Assembly (NCBI RefSeq): GCF_002865645.1
Contig: NW_020194589.1
Location: 2,083,750-2,147,749, forward strand
DNA: 64,000 nucleotides
Direction of reading: 5' to 3'
Source: Hyaloscypha bicolor E
Taxonomy: Eukaryota > Ascomycota > Leotiomycetes > Helotiales > Hyaloscyphaceae
Each line of letters starts with the position of its first letter. Within the stretch, counting starts at the first letter, position 1. Positions 23,422-35,388 of the stretch are shown here, piece by piece. A program made the position numbers and the translations under genes. The notes under the pieces were generated by a model, which worked only from the letters and a program-made list of their open reading frames with translations, did no database searches and was not told where the DNA came from.

Positions 23422-24359
23422 GGTTGCAATTGGTGTTTTGGAGAGCCTGGGAACAGGTTTGGTGATTTTTTTGAGAGAATTTCAGGAGATTTATGGTCGA
23501 GGTTGCTATCAAAAAGTTTGCAACCTGCATCTCTGTCGGTAGAACCCGGTGAGGGAGGGGTGGAAAAAACCCCGCTACCGAGTTCTCGTCATTGGGCCCG
23601 AAGAGCTCAGGGATGGCTTCACGTGCGTGTTGCAAACCTTTCTCTGGACATCTCCCTCAACAACAGAGGCAAATCGGCTCGTTGCATCTCGAAATCAAAT
23701 TTCCTGGAACCAATGGGTTCGCCGTCTCATATCTCAGGATCTCTCAATTGGTCATTGGACTCGAAGTTTAAGTTCTCCCGCTGCGGGGAGCCCCTGCCGG
23801 TTTGCCAGCGAGCTGTTCTGTTAGGCTTCAATTGGATCGAGGTGCATGATTGACAGCGTGGCCAGGTATATGATTTGCAGAAACAAAAGATTTCGGGCAG
23901 TCATGCAGAGGAATCTGCTCAAATCGTCGTGGACCATCCCACGCCCCCATCCTCAAAAGTCACGCATATAAAGAGAGGTCCGCTCAACGGAGACGGCGTT
24001 CTCAAGGCTTTTTCCAAGGCACGCGTTGAAGAGGTAAGTCATACTTGTGTAAAAGATTTTCCTTGTGCTGTTTTATTTGTACACCAGCTATAATATCTGA
24101 GGGATATGTGGAATCATTAATCGTTGCCCTTCCCGACGAAATCCTGCCCAAACCAACCAAGGTAACAGACGGATATAAATAATTCGATAGATACAGAGTA
24201 ATTCCACTCCAAATACATTGAACTGCGCTGACGCATAAATAGGGCCATTGAAAATACATTCTTGGGAACTGAAATTGCACCAGAAGACCCGAGCTCCTCC
24301 TTGCGGTCCCAATCTATAGGAGACGGAAAGGAAAGGGTTGAAAATCAAGCTACTTGAAT
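23422..24359. other. tpi1 promoter side and 3' flank of the next gene
   Basis: About 0.94 kb with no supportable gene. It contains the upstream region of tpi1 on the left and the 3' flank of the minus-strand gene ending at 24360 on the right. Confidence 0.55.
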
Positions 24360-25904
24360 TTACCAGCCCCTGTTGCTGTCAACATCATGAGGATACCGAC
24401 GCCGAAGTTGTGTTGGAGCGAACGGATAGCGATTGTTCCATACCACCGGCTCCGGTCTTCGCTCATAGAAAGAGTCTCTTATGTCGAAATCGGACGGTCG
24501 ACGTCCATCGGGTTGGCCGTCAAGTCGGCCTTCGACAATGTATTCTTCGACGTCTCGTTCTCGCCGCCTGAACATGTCATCTCGCCGCCTGAGCATGTCA
24601 TCCCGTCGAAGGTCATCGAGGTATCGATCATCAGCATAGTTATTCGGAACCGAATAGCGATGTTCCATAGTAGTAGGTCCGTATGAGATGACAGGAACAG
24701 GTCTCACACGCTCGATAACCCGCTCGACAGGTCTCGGCATGACTCGGTCAGCAGAACCGAATCTTTCTGCTTCGGCATCGACTCTTCCAGCGTGATATGC
24801 AGCCGCGACCGGATCCGACGTAGGAAGAGCAGTGGGGATGGGACGTGGTGGGACATCGGGCACCACGTAAGGTCGAGGCGACCCGCCATGGGGGTCGTAA
24901 TGCAGCTCTGGAGAGTGAGCTCGATGCTCCAGGAAATATGTTTTTCGATGCTCCCGAGGTTGCTCCCGAGGCCTGCTGTGACTCCGGAAGGGCGGTTTGC
25001 CGTGGTTCTGTTTTCTGCGGCTATGGGAGTTCGAAGAAATCGAGGTGTCCATGGAATCCGAGCCGGTGAACGATGAATCACTGCCAGTGTCGGAGTCAAA
25101 AGAGTCCCCGCTACTCGAGTCGTCACGCCCGTGGTACTTCTTCTCCCGACTCTTGGATCTCCCTTTGGGCGCCTTGTCCTTGTCACCGCCATTAACCTGG
25201 ATTATCTCGATGGGTTCGGGACCGGCTGGTTGTCCCTGGGGTTGTTGAGGAGGCCGCATACTATCAGCTTTCATCTTTTCGATGTTTTGAAATAGTATGA
25301 CAGGGTTAAGGTCTTTGCGTGGTGACCGCTTGACGAAAGCGATCATGGAGACGGTTTCATACGCTTCACGCTTTTTCCCTCCTCTGAAGACGCTGATTGG
25401 CTTCGTGACGCTATCGAGCTGAACAAGTGACCACTCGAAGGCGCGGTCTACTTCTGTGGACGCAAGGTTGTCGACAAGAGTTGTGACTTGACCTTGCTGG
25501 TTCGGCATCAGTGCTTTCTTCTTGTCGGCTACGCTTCGCCCTCTTTCACTAAGCTTCTTGATTTGCTTAATGATATCCTCTTGCGCCCATCTCTCCTCGA
25601 TAATTTCGGATCTCGCCCAGGTCCCTCTTCCTTCTTTCTTCGGATCGCGAGGAAGACATTTCCGAATAGTGTGGGCGGAGTATGTCGTCAGCTTTTTGAG
25701 ACAAGCGGACTCGTCCATCATCTTTGGAGGCGTGATGTCCTGGATGCGAATGGATTGCTGTCGAATTGGCAATTGCTGCATGGGCATGCCGGGAGGAGGA
25801 GGCCTGGGAACCTGTGGTCCAGGGGGGGGTTGAGGAGGGCGTTGGCCCATTGCGGGGTTTCCCCGAACATCTGGAGGGGGTGGAGGAGGTGGGGGGCGTG
25901 ACAT
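24360..25904 (-). CDS. uncharacterised Pro-rich, Ser/Arg-rich protein
   Basis: A single exon of 514 aa from the ATG at 25904 (MSRPPPPPPPPDVRG). The open frame runs upstream past this ATG, but that sequence looks non-coding. The first 55 residues are proline-rich. Residues 60-230 look folded, with basic and helical segments (ACLKKLTTYSAHTIRKCLPR, EIIEERWAQEDIIKQIKKLS, FVKRSPRKDLNPVILFQNIE). A Ser/Asp tract follows (DDSSSGDSFDSDTGSDSSF). The last 130 residues are rich in Arg/Asp pairs (DLRRDDMLRRRDDMFRRRER). I do not recognise the family. Low-complexity composition suggests a nuclear or RNA-related protein, but this is inference only. Confidence 0.8.
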   Translation of the reverse strand: MSRPPPPPPPPDVRGNPAMGQRPPQPPPGPQVPRPPPPGMPMQQLPIRQQSIRIQDITPPKMMDESACLKKLTTYSAHTIRKCLPRDPKKEGRGTWARSEIIEERWAQEDIIKQIKKLSERGRSVADKKKALMPNQQGQVTTLVDNLASTEVDRAFEWSLVQLDSVTKPISVFRGGKKREAYETVSMIAFVKRSPRKDLNPVILFQNIEKMKADSMRPPQQPQGQPAGPEPIEIIQVNGGDKDKAPKGRSKSREKKYHGRDDSSSGDSFDSDTGSDSSFTGSDSMDTSISSNSHSRRKQNHGKPPFRSHSRPREQPREHRKTYFLEHRAHSPELHYDPHGGSPRPYVVPDVPPRPIPTALPTSDPVAAAYHAGRVDAEAERFGSADRVMPRPVERVIERVRPVPVISYGPTTMEHRYSVPNNYADDRYLDDLRRDDMLRRRDDMFRRRERDVEEYIVEGRLDGQPDGRRPSDFDIRDSFYERRPEPVVWNNRYPFAPTQLRRRYPHDVDSNRGW

Positions 25905-28900
25905 AGCGGCGAAGATTGTCGTTGGTAGGTAGTGTGGATGAGTAAGTGAAGCTTTGCAATGATGAGGCCGGGCGACGAAAGTGAAGTTGGGGAAGAAGGG
26001 GAATTTCCAAGGCGACGGGCGAGGGGCGAGGCTATTAAGCTCTCGGGAGGGGCGAGCACCAGAGCCGCACTGCACAGCACAGCACAGCGGTTGTCTTTTT
26101 CCAAAGTGAGGCGGGCGAAAAGCGGTCGACGGTCGGCGGTAGGCGGTAGCTTCGGGAGGGTGTGAGAGGTGAGAGGTGGGAGGAGAGAGGTGTGTGGGAG
26201 CCAAGGTGGGCAATCAGAGTTAAGTACATAAGAATGCGTAACCCTAGAGCTGCAGGAGCGGTGGCTTTTTCCCATTCCCAAAGGCACCGATTATTTGAAC
26301 AGTATCTGAGGAGTGGGAGTGGAGGAGGATCGCCCACGGGCTCGGCGGGGTCGTGTCGTCCCGATCCAATTCGTTGGCCCACACCAATGCAGAGAAGAGC
26401 AATGCTCGGTTACGCACTGCGGGCGCCCTCGCGCAACAAGTCCGGCTCCGACTCGCCAACATAAAACTACGTACAGGAAGCAATTCAGGACACCGAGTAC
26501 AGTGCACCAGGTAGGAGCTACAGCGCATCACCGCCAAAACGACGGAACGATGGAGCTGTCCTCTGCTCTGCTCTGCCCTGCTCTGCCCTGCTCTGCCCTG
26601 CTCTGGCGCGCCTCCTGCTCTCTGCATCCGGATTGCACAAAATTCGAGCCAGCTACAGAACAGCAAGACTTCGTTCTCTTCGATCGCACTCTCGTGTGTG
26701 TCTTCCCACGCCCCTCGCCCGATATTGGTGGAGCAGGGGCCCCCTCTCGTGGCTCATGCAGGCTTGCTGCGAATGACCCTAAGGCTGTGCAGGATGGCCA
26801 GGCAACCACTCAAGATCCAAAGGATCGAGCCTCTGGCTTCTTGTCTCGCCCTGCGACGGGCGCGCGAGCGAACCTTGCGAGCACACGGGATTATCACTTC
26901 GCCGGGGCGACTACAGTATCACAGTTCTGCTGGCTGGTGCTTCGTATAGGGACGGATTTGATTCTCAGCTCTGACGGAGCCGGCTGGTGGGCTTCACAGG
27001 GCGACTGCCTGCACCCCTTGGCGATATATGGCAAAGTATTCTGCTTTCTCGGCCCTCACTTCCCTGATACGCTTCAATTCAGCCGTTGCCATTGGTGGGT
27101 GACCGATGCACTCGAATAATATGGAAAAGGGGTAGGTGTGAGTGATCACTTTGCAGAGGTTCGAGACGACGTCGTCGATGTCAGCGCGACGCCAATTGGC
27201 GAGCCCGCGTTTCAACTGCTTCAGGTGACAATGTACAGTATTCTAATGAGACGAATACCGTTACCGCATATCCAAAACGATCTCTCTCCTTCCTTCAGCT
27301 CGAAGCATCCCCAGTCCGAGCGCCCCAAAATGAATTCCTCGCCCAGGTTGCCAGGTTGTCAGCTTGCTAGCTTGCCCGAGAACCGACTTGAGTTCTTCCG
27401 CCAGTGTGCGTGCTGCCTCCAAAGGATCAATATTCTGCGAGGCAAAATTGCGAACCATGATTGCACACCACCTTCACGGTGCCCGGCCAGAGAGAGCACA
27501 AGATGTCTCTCCTTCCCTTCTGCCTCACCGAGCTTCGAGAAACCGGACCGCCGGCCTTCTACGCACGTCTTCCTGCAAATCAGAAGCTCTGGGAACAGAT
27601 AACGGCTACTTCATCTTCGACCGTTCACAGCATGAAGCAAGAATGGGTTTTGATGTCGGTCACCGAAGATCGCCCGGCTAGCTAGCAACTTCGACAACAG
27701 CATGGACACGTCTACGGTCTCGAAAGCGACCACCAAACGGGTGTTCACTTTGGGGTTTTGTCAAGCTGCGATCGATGCGTCAGCTCAGCAAACGCGTTGA
27801 CGCTCCAGTTGACTTTGAAGAGTCATGTCTGTGCAGTGCATATGCAGGCTGGCCCCAGATCGAGACTTTCTCTTGAACATTCCGTATCGGGAGATATTGT
27901 ATGCCGCAGAACTTAGGAAAAGTAAAAAAGGACCTGTCAAAAGCGCCGTAGTCGTTAGATGACAGCGTCTTTCCCCACGTTAGGCCTTACCGCTTTGATG
28001 CAAAGCACAGCCCCGAGAACGCCAGAGACAGTCCACAACCTTGTGCAAGACCGATCCACTTTGCAGATGCCATGGTGGCTTCCATTGTTCAGTGCTTCTG
28101 TCATCCATTCTATCATCCTCAAAAATTGGGGGCCTCCGACGCCCAGGACTTACGCCCCATGGTATGCAGCCATCAACAGCCACATGCATGGACGGCAGAG
28201 CAGTCAAGCCCCCGATTGTAAAACCTCGATCTTGGATCCTTTGCATGATACGACACCCAGGGCTGGGCGAAGAATGAAACATAACTTAGCAAGCTCTTCG
28301 ATTATGAAGAATTGGGAGGTCGCCAATCGCCAAGAAAGGATAAACGACACGAAGGACAGAACCGCAGTGATACGGGAGGAAACGAGAGAGCAAACCCCGC
28401 ACATACCCCCTCCAAACCTTCCTCAGCGAAGCGATGCTCATGCTGATTGACTTTCGCTCCCTCCCCGAAGTTCCTCGCCACTGAGCGATGCACAGGAGCC
28501 AACCACCGGTCCTTCGGTGCTGTCTTGATGCAGGTGACCAGTTCGCACCCGACGTTGCTTTCCACATCCATCTTACTGGCTGAGCTCAACCTATTCACAT
28601 GAAACTGAGAACTGGTCCTCACAAATCACAATCAGGAACTAGTCTACCACACCAATATTGGATATTCCAGGCCCTGTGAGCCACAGAAAATGTAAGGCGA
28701 ACGAACGTTGCACTGCAGAAGCGATCATCCCGAGATCAGCCAAACAGGTTATTGAGGGGAAAGGTTGTACGCAGATGATGCGCCGATGCGGGGGATCGAT
28801 TTGTGTTTTGCTTACGGTGCGAATGCTACGTCGGGAATAGGATCTGAAGGTATGTGCTACGGGGTACATGCGGAAGGGGATTTTCTGCAGCGCATCCGCG

Positions 28901-30980
28901 TTGTGATGAAGCTTAGATAGTTTCCATGGTATTGGGTGCACGGCAGCAGAGTCTCTCACGGCAGGCCGGCTAGTTGGCCGCCTTCATATTGTTTCTCCTG
29001 GACAACAGAGGTCATCAACCTCACTGAGCACAAGTGACAAGTAAGAGAATGTTGATTGAACGGTTGGTTAATGTTTCATAAAACTGTATGCAAATATGTT
29101 TCGATCAAGACAGTTGGGCAGCAATGCAATTCAATACATCTGCGAGCATCAACCCACTTTTGCGTCGTGGGCAGTTTGATTACCCTTCATGCTCGAGCAG
29201 AGCCTCAAGTTTGCTTAAACAGCACATCAGATACTGGGAACCTCGACTGATCATCTCAATCGAGACGGTGGCGAAGCAGGAAGAGTCCGAGTTGGGCAGC
29301 GACGATCAGCTCATGTCGATGTGCTCTTCTGAAGTTCCGCATATCAGACTGCCAACTGCCTATTATTGGTCAGTATCAGAAGCATTCGCCCTCCTCTCGG
29401 ACGTTTCAGAGCCTCAACCTCTCGTATTCAGTCTCCCAAAGTAGTTGAGGCTCAACAACGGGGCTTCCCCTTCAGGTGCTTCGCTGTTCCCTATCACGAA
29501 GATCAATGGCAAAACTCGCACCGACAGATATCCTCCGAGAAGTATTTACCGCCACGTGGGTGCTGTGTCCGTGAACCACTCACGACGATCAACCTTTTTG
29601 CCACGCGGATGTCGTTCACTAGCTCGAGGGAGCAGGCCCGGCCCTCGTGCAGAGAGTTGCGTGTCATGCGCTTAGCCGTTCGGATATACAGTTCGAAGAT
29701 CCCAGTTGCGATGTATTCTATTGAGGAACCAGGCTAAAGCACGAACGGGCCTTGTTGCACATGAGATCTCTCCCAGACTGGGCGTTTCTGGTCTCAATAA
29801 GCTCACTCCTTTGAGTTACTCACTCTTGAAATGAATAGAAGTGCAATTGCAAGGATGGTAAGTTCAAAGGTAAGTATCTCTCAATTTTGTTGCTAGAGTA
29901 GCATCTTCAGGGGCAAGGATGTTTTCACTTTTCTACTCATCACACCCAAACAAGCAATCGTACGTTGTCACTTCACTTCAACCCAACTTAAAGCAATCTT
30001 GGAACATATCTCGACTCGAACCACCCGTTTCCGTGATTTCTTATCCCAAAAATCAATTTGCACTTCTTGGTTTGAGCTTGTGGTAATTAAGACGATGGGC
30101 ACAGGGGATCAAGCAAAGCATTGATCCTCGTCGAACATCCTCAGCGGCATGGGTTGAAATTACGGTAGCCTTGGAAGCGAATCCACGAGATCCTATCACA
30201 TCTTGAAAATTCCAGGACATTGAGTTAAAGCACGACTCGGTGAGAAGATCGCTCCGACAGAGATGAGGCTAGGTCAGAACCTAAACATCTTGGATATTGA
30301 AAGCCTGTCTCTTCATATAAGATGGCTTCGATGGCCTGTCAATCTACAGACAGCCTGCACGTCACGAGCAAGCTAGACACAAAGGTAAGAGAAATCCGGT
30401 TTCTCATTCTATATTCATCTATTCACTCTACTCATCACTCCATCCATCCATCCACTCAAGAACACCAGCCATCAGCCTCCTATTTACAATACCAATGCGG
30501 TCCATAACCATGGCCGTCCTTGCGCGCCCCACCACCCATCACTCATCTGAGTATTAAATATTAATAATTACCCCAATTCCAGCAAGCTCTTTCACCCTAG
30601 GCACAGAAAGGGAAAACAAGCGAGTGAGGTACCGTGGTGTTTTAAAAACGCCAGGGCAATGCAAATTTCTTCAAACCCAAGACGTTATCGTCCTCTGAAG
30701 CTACCTCCTAAACGGGCAACAACGGGCAAAGGGTATCTTCGGCGTGTGCCGCTTCGAATCGAATTGAATAAGAACGATTGTAATAGAACAGGTAATGTAC
30801 AAGGGCTAGGGGGGCGGCTCGGTTCGAAGCATGGGTATTGCAGCTCCGCACGGCATCTGAGACACGATGGCTTGCAGTCGATACCGGTAGCTGGGAGTGC
30901 AAGGCTGACCACACCACCAGCAATCCGGATCCTGGTCCCAGCAGCCTCGGTGAGGCTTCCGCAGCAGGGACGAGATCAGA
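25905..30980. other. 5 kb gene-poor stretch
   Basis: No gene is supportable between the Pro-rich protein gene and lcb2. Open frames are short, overlap in all phases and lack partner exons with matching splice phase. Minus-strand frames at 27261-27458 and 26994-27215 look weakly protein-like but cannot be joined in frame, so they may be relics. The stretch holds the 10-bp minisatellite at 26561 and a short CATC tract near 30440. Confidence 0.5.
26561..26605. repeat. 10-bp minisatellite (CTCTGCCCTG)
   Basis: About 4.5 tandem copies of CTCTGCCCTG, the first copy with one substitution. Confidence 0.92.
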
Positions 30981-33029
30981 TCACCGAAGTGGCTGCTTGA
31001 CATCCTGGACACCGTTCGCGATGATCTCTCGTAATGACCATCGAGGTGGCTTGACGACACCCTGCAAGCCATTCGCCTTCTGCCACTCCTTCTCCATCTC
31101 AGGAGTCACGCCATCTGGGAGATGCTCCGCGCCGCCGGCGATACCGGTGGAGAATTTGAGCTGGAGGACGTTGCCTATTTCGTCACAAGCCGCGAGGAGG
31201 CGGTCCATGTCATCCTTATTGTGAGCAGCGGAGACGCAGAAGCGGGCCCGGGAGGAAATGAGCGGAGTGGCTGGGTATCCGACGATAACGACGGAGATCT
31301 TTCGGCGGAGCATTTCGTGGGAGAACGCGGGCATCTTGGCAGGGTTGTAGAGAACAATAGGAATGATGGGAGAGTCGTCATGGCCATAGACAATGTATCC
31401 AAGACGCTTCAATCCAAGACGCAAGTAGCGGGAATTGAAGGCAATACGTTGGAGACGTTCTTCACCTTGTCCAGGGTTGAGCTCGCCGGCAATAATCTTG
31501 AGAGCGCTGAGAATTTGCATGAGAACCGGAGGGGTAGGTGATTCGCCGTAGATGGTTCCTGCATTGGTGGCGCGGAGCTTGTCGATGATGTGCTTCTCTG
31601 CGGCAACATAACCTCCGTTTGCGCCGAATGACTTTGTCAGAGTGCCCATCAGAATATCAACCTCAGCTGGGTCAATGCCGAAATAGTCGCAAACGCCACG
31701 GCCGCGAGGACCAAGAGCACCAATGGAGTGAGCTTCATCAACGAAAAGATGGAACTTGTATCTTTTCTTCAATTTGAGAAGACCGGGAAGGTTGCACATA
31801 GTTCCTTCCATGGAATAGAGACCCTCGACAACGACCAGAATCTTCTTCCATGGACGGTGCGTTCTGGGCTGGCCTTGGGAAATTGATTCTCGCAGTTTCT
31901 TCTCGAGATCTCCCATATCGTTGTGCTTGAAGGAGCTGATCATGGCTCCGGAAAGACGGGCTCCAATGCGGATAGAGGCGTGGTTCAGCTCATCAGAGAT
32001 AATGAGACATCCCTTGCCAACCAAGGCTGGGAACGAAGTCGCATTTGTTGCGAATCCCATTGAGAAAACCATAGCTGATGGTTTGCCGACGAATTTGGCA
32101 ATTCTGTCTTCCACTTCCAGGGCCAAGTCCGATGTACCTGCGTCTGCACGGGGGCTTGCAGCGCTAATGCCATATTTCTTGATGGTCTCTTCCACAGCAT
32201 CTGCGCAAGGTCCTTCTGATTGAGCGAATCCGAGATAGTTGTACGAACTCATATTAAGGGTTTCCGTGTATGTGCCGGTGAATTGGAAATGCTCATTAAA
32301 ATCGTCTGTTTTGCGGTCCATCAATGTGATGTATCGGCCTGGAACTCCCGTGATTGGTCGCGCAAAGCAATCATCAATTCGCAATTTCAGTCTTCGCACG
32401 TAGAAATTGTCGAAGTCGCTATTCAGGGCAGCGTAGCCATTGGCGGATTTTAAGTGTCTGTAATGATCTGGTCTGAATCGCTTGCCGAAAAAATCTCTAA
32501 CGTGGCCGAAAATTATGAGAACGAGGTAGCTGATGTAGGTAGTCAAGAGGTAGTAGTAGGGTGGTTCGTCGATAATGGGCTCCTCGAGCTCCGCTCCCAT
32601 GTGCTTGCTCACATATCGATGGTTTTGGCTTCCTAGGGGCCCGAACTGTGCATCCACTCGTGCTTGTCGCTTTGCCTCTGCAATTGAAGGTGGCTGGAAG
32701 AGTGTAGTTGGGGGCTCGTCCATATTAGCCTCGCCTGCCTTCGCTGTGGAGAGAGAGATGGTCGGTAATGACAGAGACGGAGCGCTGATGTGTGGGGATG
32801 GGTTATTCAGGAGATGCTGCTGTTGCGCCGCCACCGCAGAGAGGAGAGCCTGGTGCGCAGATTGCTGTTCCTTGCTCTTCGGCGAGGAAGAGAAGAATTG
32901 AGTCAATCTGTTGGCCTTCGATGTCGAGGGCCTCCGACTCGTAGGCTTGTCGGATGGCGGTATAACAACCGCTGTGTCTGGGGAGCTGGCAAACGGATTT
33001 CGTGGGAATCTTTGAGGCATTGTGGTCAT
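30981..33029 (-). CDS. lcb2: serine palmitoyltransferase subunit 2 (Lcb2)
   Basis: A single exon gives 682 aa from the ATG at 33029. The frame is open further upstream but without an ATG. The first 140 residues are a Ser/Pro-rich extension. A hydrophobic anchor lies in YYYLLTTYISYLVLIIFG. The alpha-oxoamine synthase fold follows: NMSSYNYLGFA, the GTSDLALEVEDRIAKFVGK block, HNDMGDLEKKL, VVVEGLYSMEGTMCNLPGLL and LFVDEAHSIGALG. The PLP-binding Lys is near residue 466 in GTLTKSFGANGG, the Lcb2 signature that Lcb1 lacks. With Lcb1 in the ER it condenses serine and palmitoyl-CoA to 3-ketosphinganine, the first step of sphingolipid synthesis. Confidence 0.95.
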   Translation of the reverse strand: MTTMPQRFPRNPFASSPDTAVVIPPSDKPTSRRPSTSKANRLTQFFSSSPKSKEQQSAHQALLSAVAAQQQHLLNNPSPHISAPSLSLPTISLSTAKAGEANMDEPPTTLFQPPSIAEAKRQARVDAQFGPLGSQNHRYVSKHMGAELEEPIIDEPPYYYLLTTYISYLVLIIFGHVRDFFGKRFRPDHYRHLKSANGYAALNSDFDNFYVRRLKLRIDDCFARPITGVPGRYITLMDRKTDDFNEHFQFTGTYTETLNMSSYNYLGFAQSEGPCADAVEETIKKYGISAASPRADAGTSDLALEVEDRIAKFVGKPSAMVFSMGFATNATSFPALVGKGCLIISDELNHASIRIGARLSGAMISSFKHNDMGDLEKKLRESISQGQPRTHRPWKKILVVVEGLYSMEGTMCNLPGLLKLKKRYKFHLFVDEAHSIGALGPRGRGVCDYFGIDPAEVDILMGTLTKSFGANGGYVAAEKHIIDKLRATNAGTIYGESPTPPVLMQILSALKIIAGELNPGQGEERLQRIAFNSRYLRLGLKRLGYIVYGHDDSPIIPIVLYNPAKMPAFSHEMLRRKISVVIVGYPATPLISSRARFCVSAAHNKDDMDRLLAACDEIGNVLQLKFSTGIAGGAEHLPDGVTPEMEKEWQKANGLQGVVKPPRWSLREIIANGVQDVKQPLR

Positions 33030-33636
33030 AGGCTGAGAATTGCTGCTGGAAGCAGATGTGTATGGGATTGTATGCTGGCGGGTATGCAATTGGGACTTCT
33101 TCGTACTCTCAGCAAATAGAGACTCGTAGATCCGTTGTCGTGAGCGTGCGGAGGAGTATCGATTCAAGGTGATGTCGAAAATTAATGAGGCGCGGACTCG
33201 TCTGACCCGATTGCAGCGGTGAAGCGTAATTAAGACTGGGCTGAGTCTGCAAATCCCCGTCAGTCAGTTGTTGGAACTACTCTGCCGCCTGATTGAGCCC
33301 AATGGAGATGTTTGAGGGAGGAATAGAGAGGCGTGCAGTGATTAGAGGGAGTAAGAAGTCCAGTTCACTGGTAACTGCAAAAGGCACAGGCTCGGCGAGA
33401 CAGAGTCTCGGGGGTAAATGAGCGAATTGACCCTTATTATAGGGCCCATAGGAGGAAGGAGAAGATGTTGCATACCGGCAGATACAGTTGAAACGGATCT
33501 TCTGGCCCAGTGGGTTGAGCGTCAGATGTTCGCGACTTCCTCGCGTTCTGGAGTGCGGTTGGTGGCGCCACCGATATTGAGGCAGCTACAACCAGCTGTT
33601 GATGTACCTCCTAACGATGACACAACGGCGGACTGA

Positions 33637-33817
33637 GGGCAGAAGAAAGCGGTGGAGGTAGAGAGGAGGGGAGGAGGAGGTGAGGAAAAAGGAAGCTCTG
33701 GTGGAGAAGAGGAGGGAAGAAAAGAGATGGCAGGCCAGGGTCGATATGTGAATCGCCGAAGCTTCCGTTCCCTCGCTCTCTCGCTCTCGCTCTCACTCTC
33801 CCTCCTTCACTCCTTTC
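33637..33817. repeat. polypurine tract followed by polypyrimidine tract
   Basis: About 33637-33730 is almost entirely A/G on the plus strand, broken near 33697. About 33766-33817 is almost entirely C/T, including repeated CTCTCG units. The block is about 600-800 bp upstream of the lcb2 start. Confidence 0.8.
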
Positions 33818-34002
33818 ACCGCTGACGGGGTCGCTGGGCACGGTCATCAAATTCTCTCGCAAATTGCGCTCCTCATGGGGCTTAGAGGCGAGAGACGCAT
33901 GCTGGTTGGCTCGCTAGTGCTCGCTAGCCCTCGCTTCACACGGACGGCTTCTACGGAAGCTCCTTGCTCAGCAGGCCAGGACAGGCCAGGCCTCGCCTGG
34001 TT

Positions 34003-34328
34003 CCCGGCGGGCAGAAAAAGCGGCACTCATTTCCAATCCCAAGTCGGAATTGGACCACCTTTATTACTCGAGAGAGCAGATACTGATCGCCCGGAATATC
34101 CTAGATGTCCGAGGGGAGCGGACTTTGAATATATCATATCACATTTGAACTCGAGAGGGGCAGAAAATGACTATTGTCTAGAATCTCCTAGATATCCGAG
34201 GGAGCAGACTTTGAATGTAAATTATCATACACACGTGTACATTTCGAGAGGACGTGTTTGCAATGTCCCACCTGGTGCACCTTCAGTTGGGACATTGCAA
34301 ATGAGTGCCGCTTTTCTGTCCGCACGGA
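34003..34328. mobile_element. MITE-like foldback element
   Basis: About 0.32 kb is bounded by a 36/37 bp inverted repeat: 34007-34042 against 34287-34323, with only a few mismatches and a one-base gap. Each arm shares the core AAGCGGCACTCATTT. Next to each arm lies a smaller hairpin, TCCAAT/ATTGGA on the left and TTTGCAATGTCCCA paired with TGGGACATTGCAAA on the right. The middle contains two diverged tandem copies of an 83-93 bp unit starting at TCGAGAG (34068 and 34151). There is no coding capacity. No clear target-site duplication is visible. Confidence 0.7.
34068..34242. repeat. two diverged tandem copies inside the MITE-like element
   Basis: The unit at 34068-34150 is repeated at 34151-34242. 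They share blocks such as CTAGATRTCCGAGGG and GCRGACTTTGAAT, with differences that are mostly transitions. Confidence 0.75.
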
Positions 34329-35388
34329 GCTCGGGGCTCTCGGGCTTTCGCACAGTCAGCCTGCCTGCGCGATAGGGCCTCATGTGAAACGGGTTGTGCA
34401 AACAGCAAGGGAGTTATGCACGAAATGCACAAGTTTGTGCCATCTGAACCCCTGAAGCTGTAGATCTCACATTTTGCTGAAACAAGCATCTGATCAACAC
34501 CCTCATCACTCTCACGGCAATCCGTCGCATTATACCTCTTCTTCGGTTTTTCCTACTGTATGATGCACAAACTTTCCGTTTCCCACGCGACCCGCCGTTG
34601 GCCCATTGAGATTTCCCCCAAACCGATGATCTCATGTCGCGCCATTACATGCGGGCGAGATGGGGGCATCCCCTTGCGCCAAGATGAATCCAGATCCAGT
34701 CCAAGCCAGCCCTCTAATGGTGAAAAAATTGTAGACGTCAGACGAGTCAAGTCTCTAAGAGTTTGGGAACTTGTGTGCCGTTTCTCATCAATAACCTCGG
34801 GAGGTTATTTTCATCCATACAGACTCGATCAACTTCTCAATTCTCGATCACCAAACTAGACTGTTGCCGGGAAGATGCCAGTGCAAGTCAACGATTCAAG
34901 GCACCGTCAGTGTGGTAGACGGGTATCATTGCCTTCATTTAATCGCTGCTTCAAGATTCATCTAAAATTGCAATTCAGTGGTTGCAGAGTGCACAGTCTG
35001 ACGTCGCCGCATGCGTTCGTACCGGGTTATATTATATCCTAGAAGGATGACCCTGCAACATCGCATTTGATTTGCTGCCCACATTTTGTTTCTCCCCATG
35101 CGTTTGATGTATGCTCGTCATTTTATTCTCCGCTTGAAGCACTCATCAATGCAATCCTTTCCCCGGTACCAAGTCGTCTTGAGATTTATGCTTAGCCTGG
35201 GGCCGTTGAAACATCATCTCAGCATCTTCACCCATCAAATGCAGTTGCAGCCGAATATAGACTTTGGATGCAATCTGATTTGGGTATGGAATTAAAGAGA
35301 CGTGTCTGGGTCTGCCTAGATTCATGTTCTACAATCTAACTCCATTCCTTCAGAATAATCCCCAAACGCCATTCAGCCCGTTCAAAAG

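Larger units (their letters stand above)
33030..35388. other. 2.4 kb intergenic region upstream of lcb2
   Basis: This is the lcb2 promoter side. It contains a long purine-rich run followed by a pyrimidine-rich run (33637-33817) and the MITE-like element at 34003-34328. From 34330 to 35388 I see no gene. Confidence 0.55.

Noticed and set aside
26313..27119. Plus-strand open frame of 268 codons
   Set aside because: The composition is low-complexity and repeat-derived (it includes the 10-bp minisatellite), with no domain; it looks like a chance frame.
26994..27458. Two minus-strand protein-like frames that might be exons of one gene
   Set aside because: The candidate intron between them (GTAACG to a CAG near 27215) does not keep the reading phase in any combination I tried; perhaps a relic.
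33030..33167. N-terminal extension of lcb2 to 33167
   Set aside because: The codon at 33167 is TTG and there is no ATG in frame upstream of 33029.
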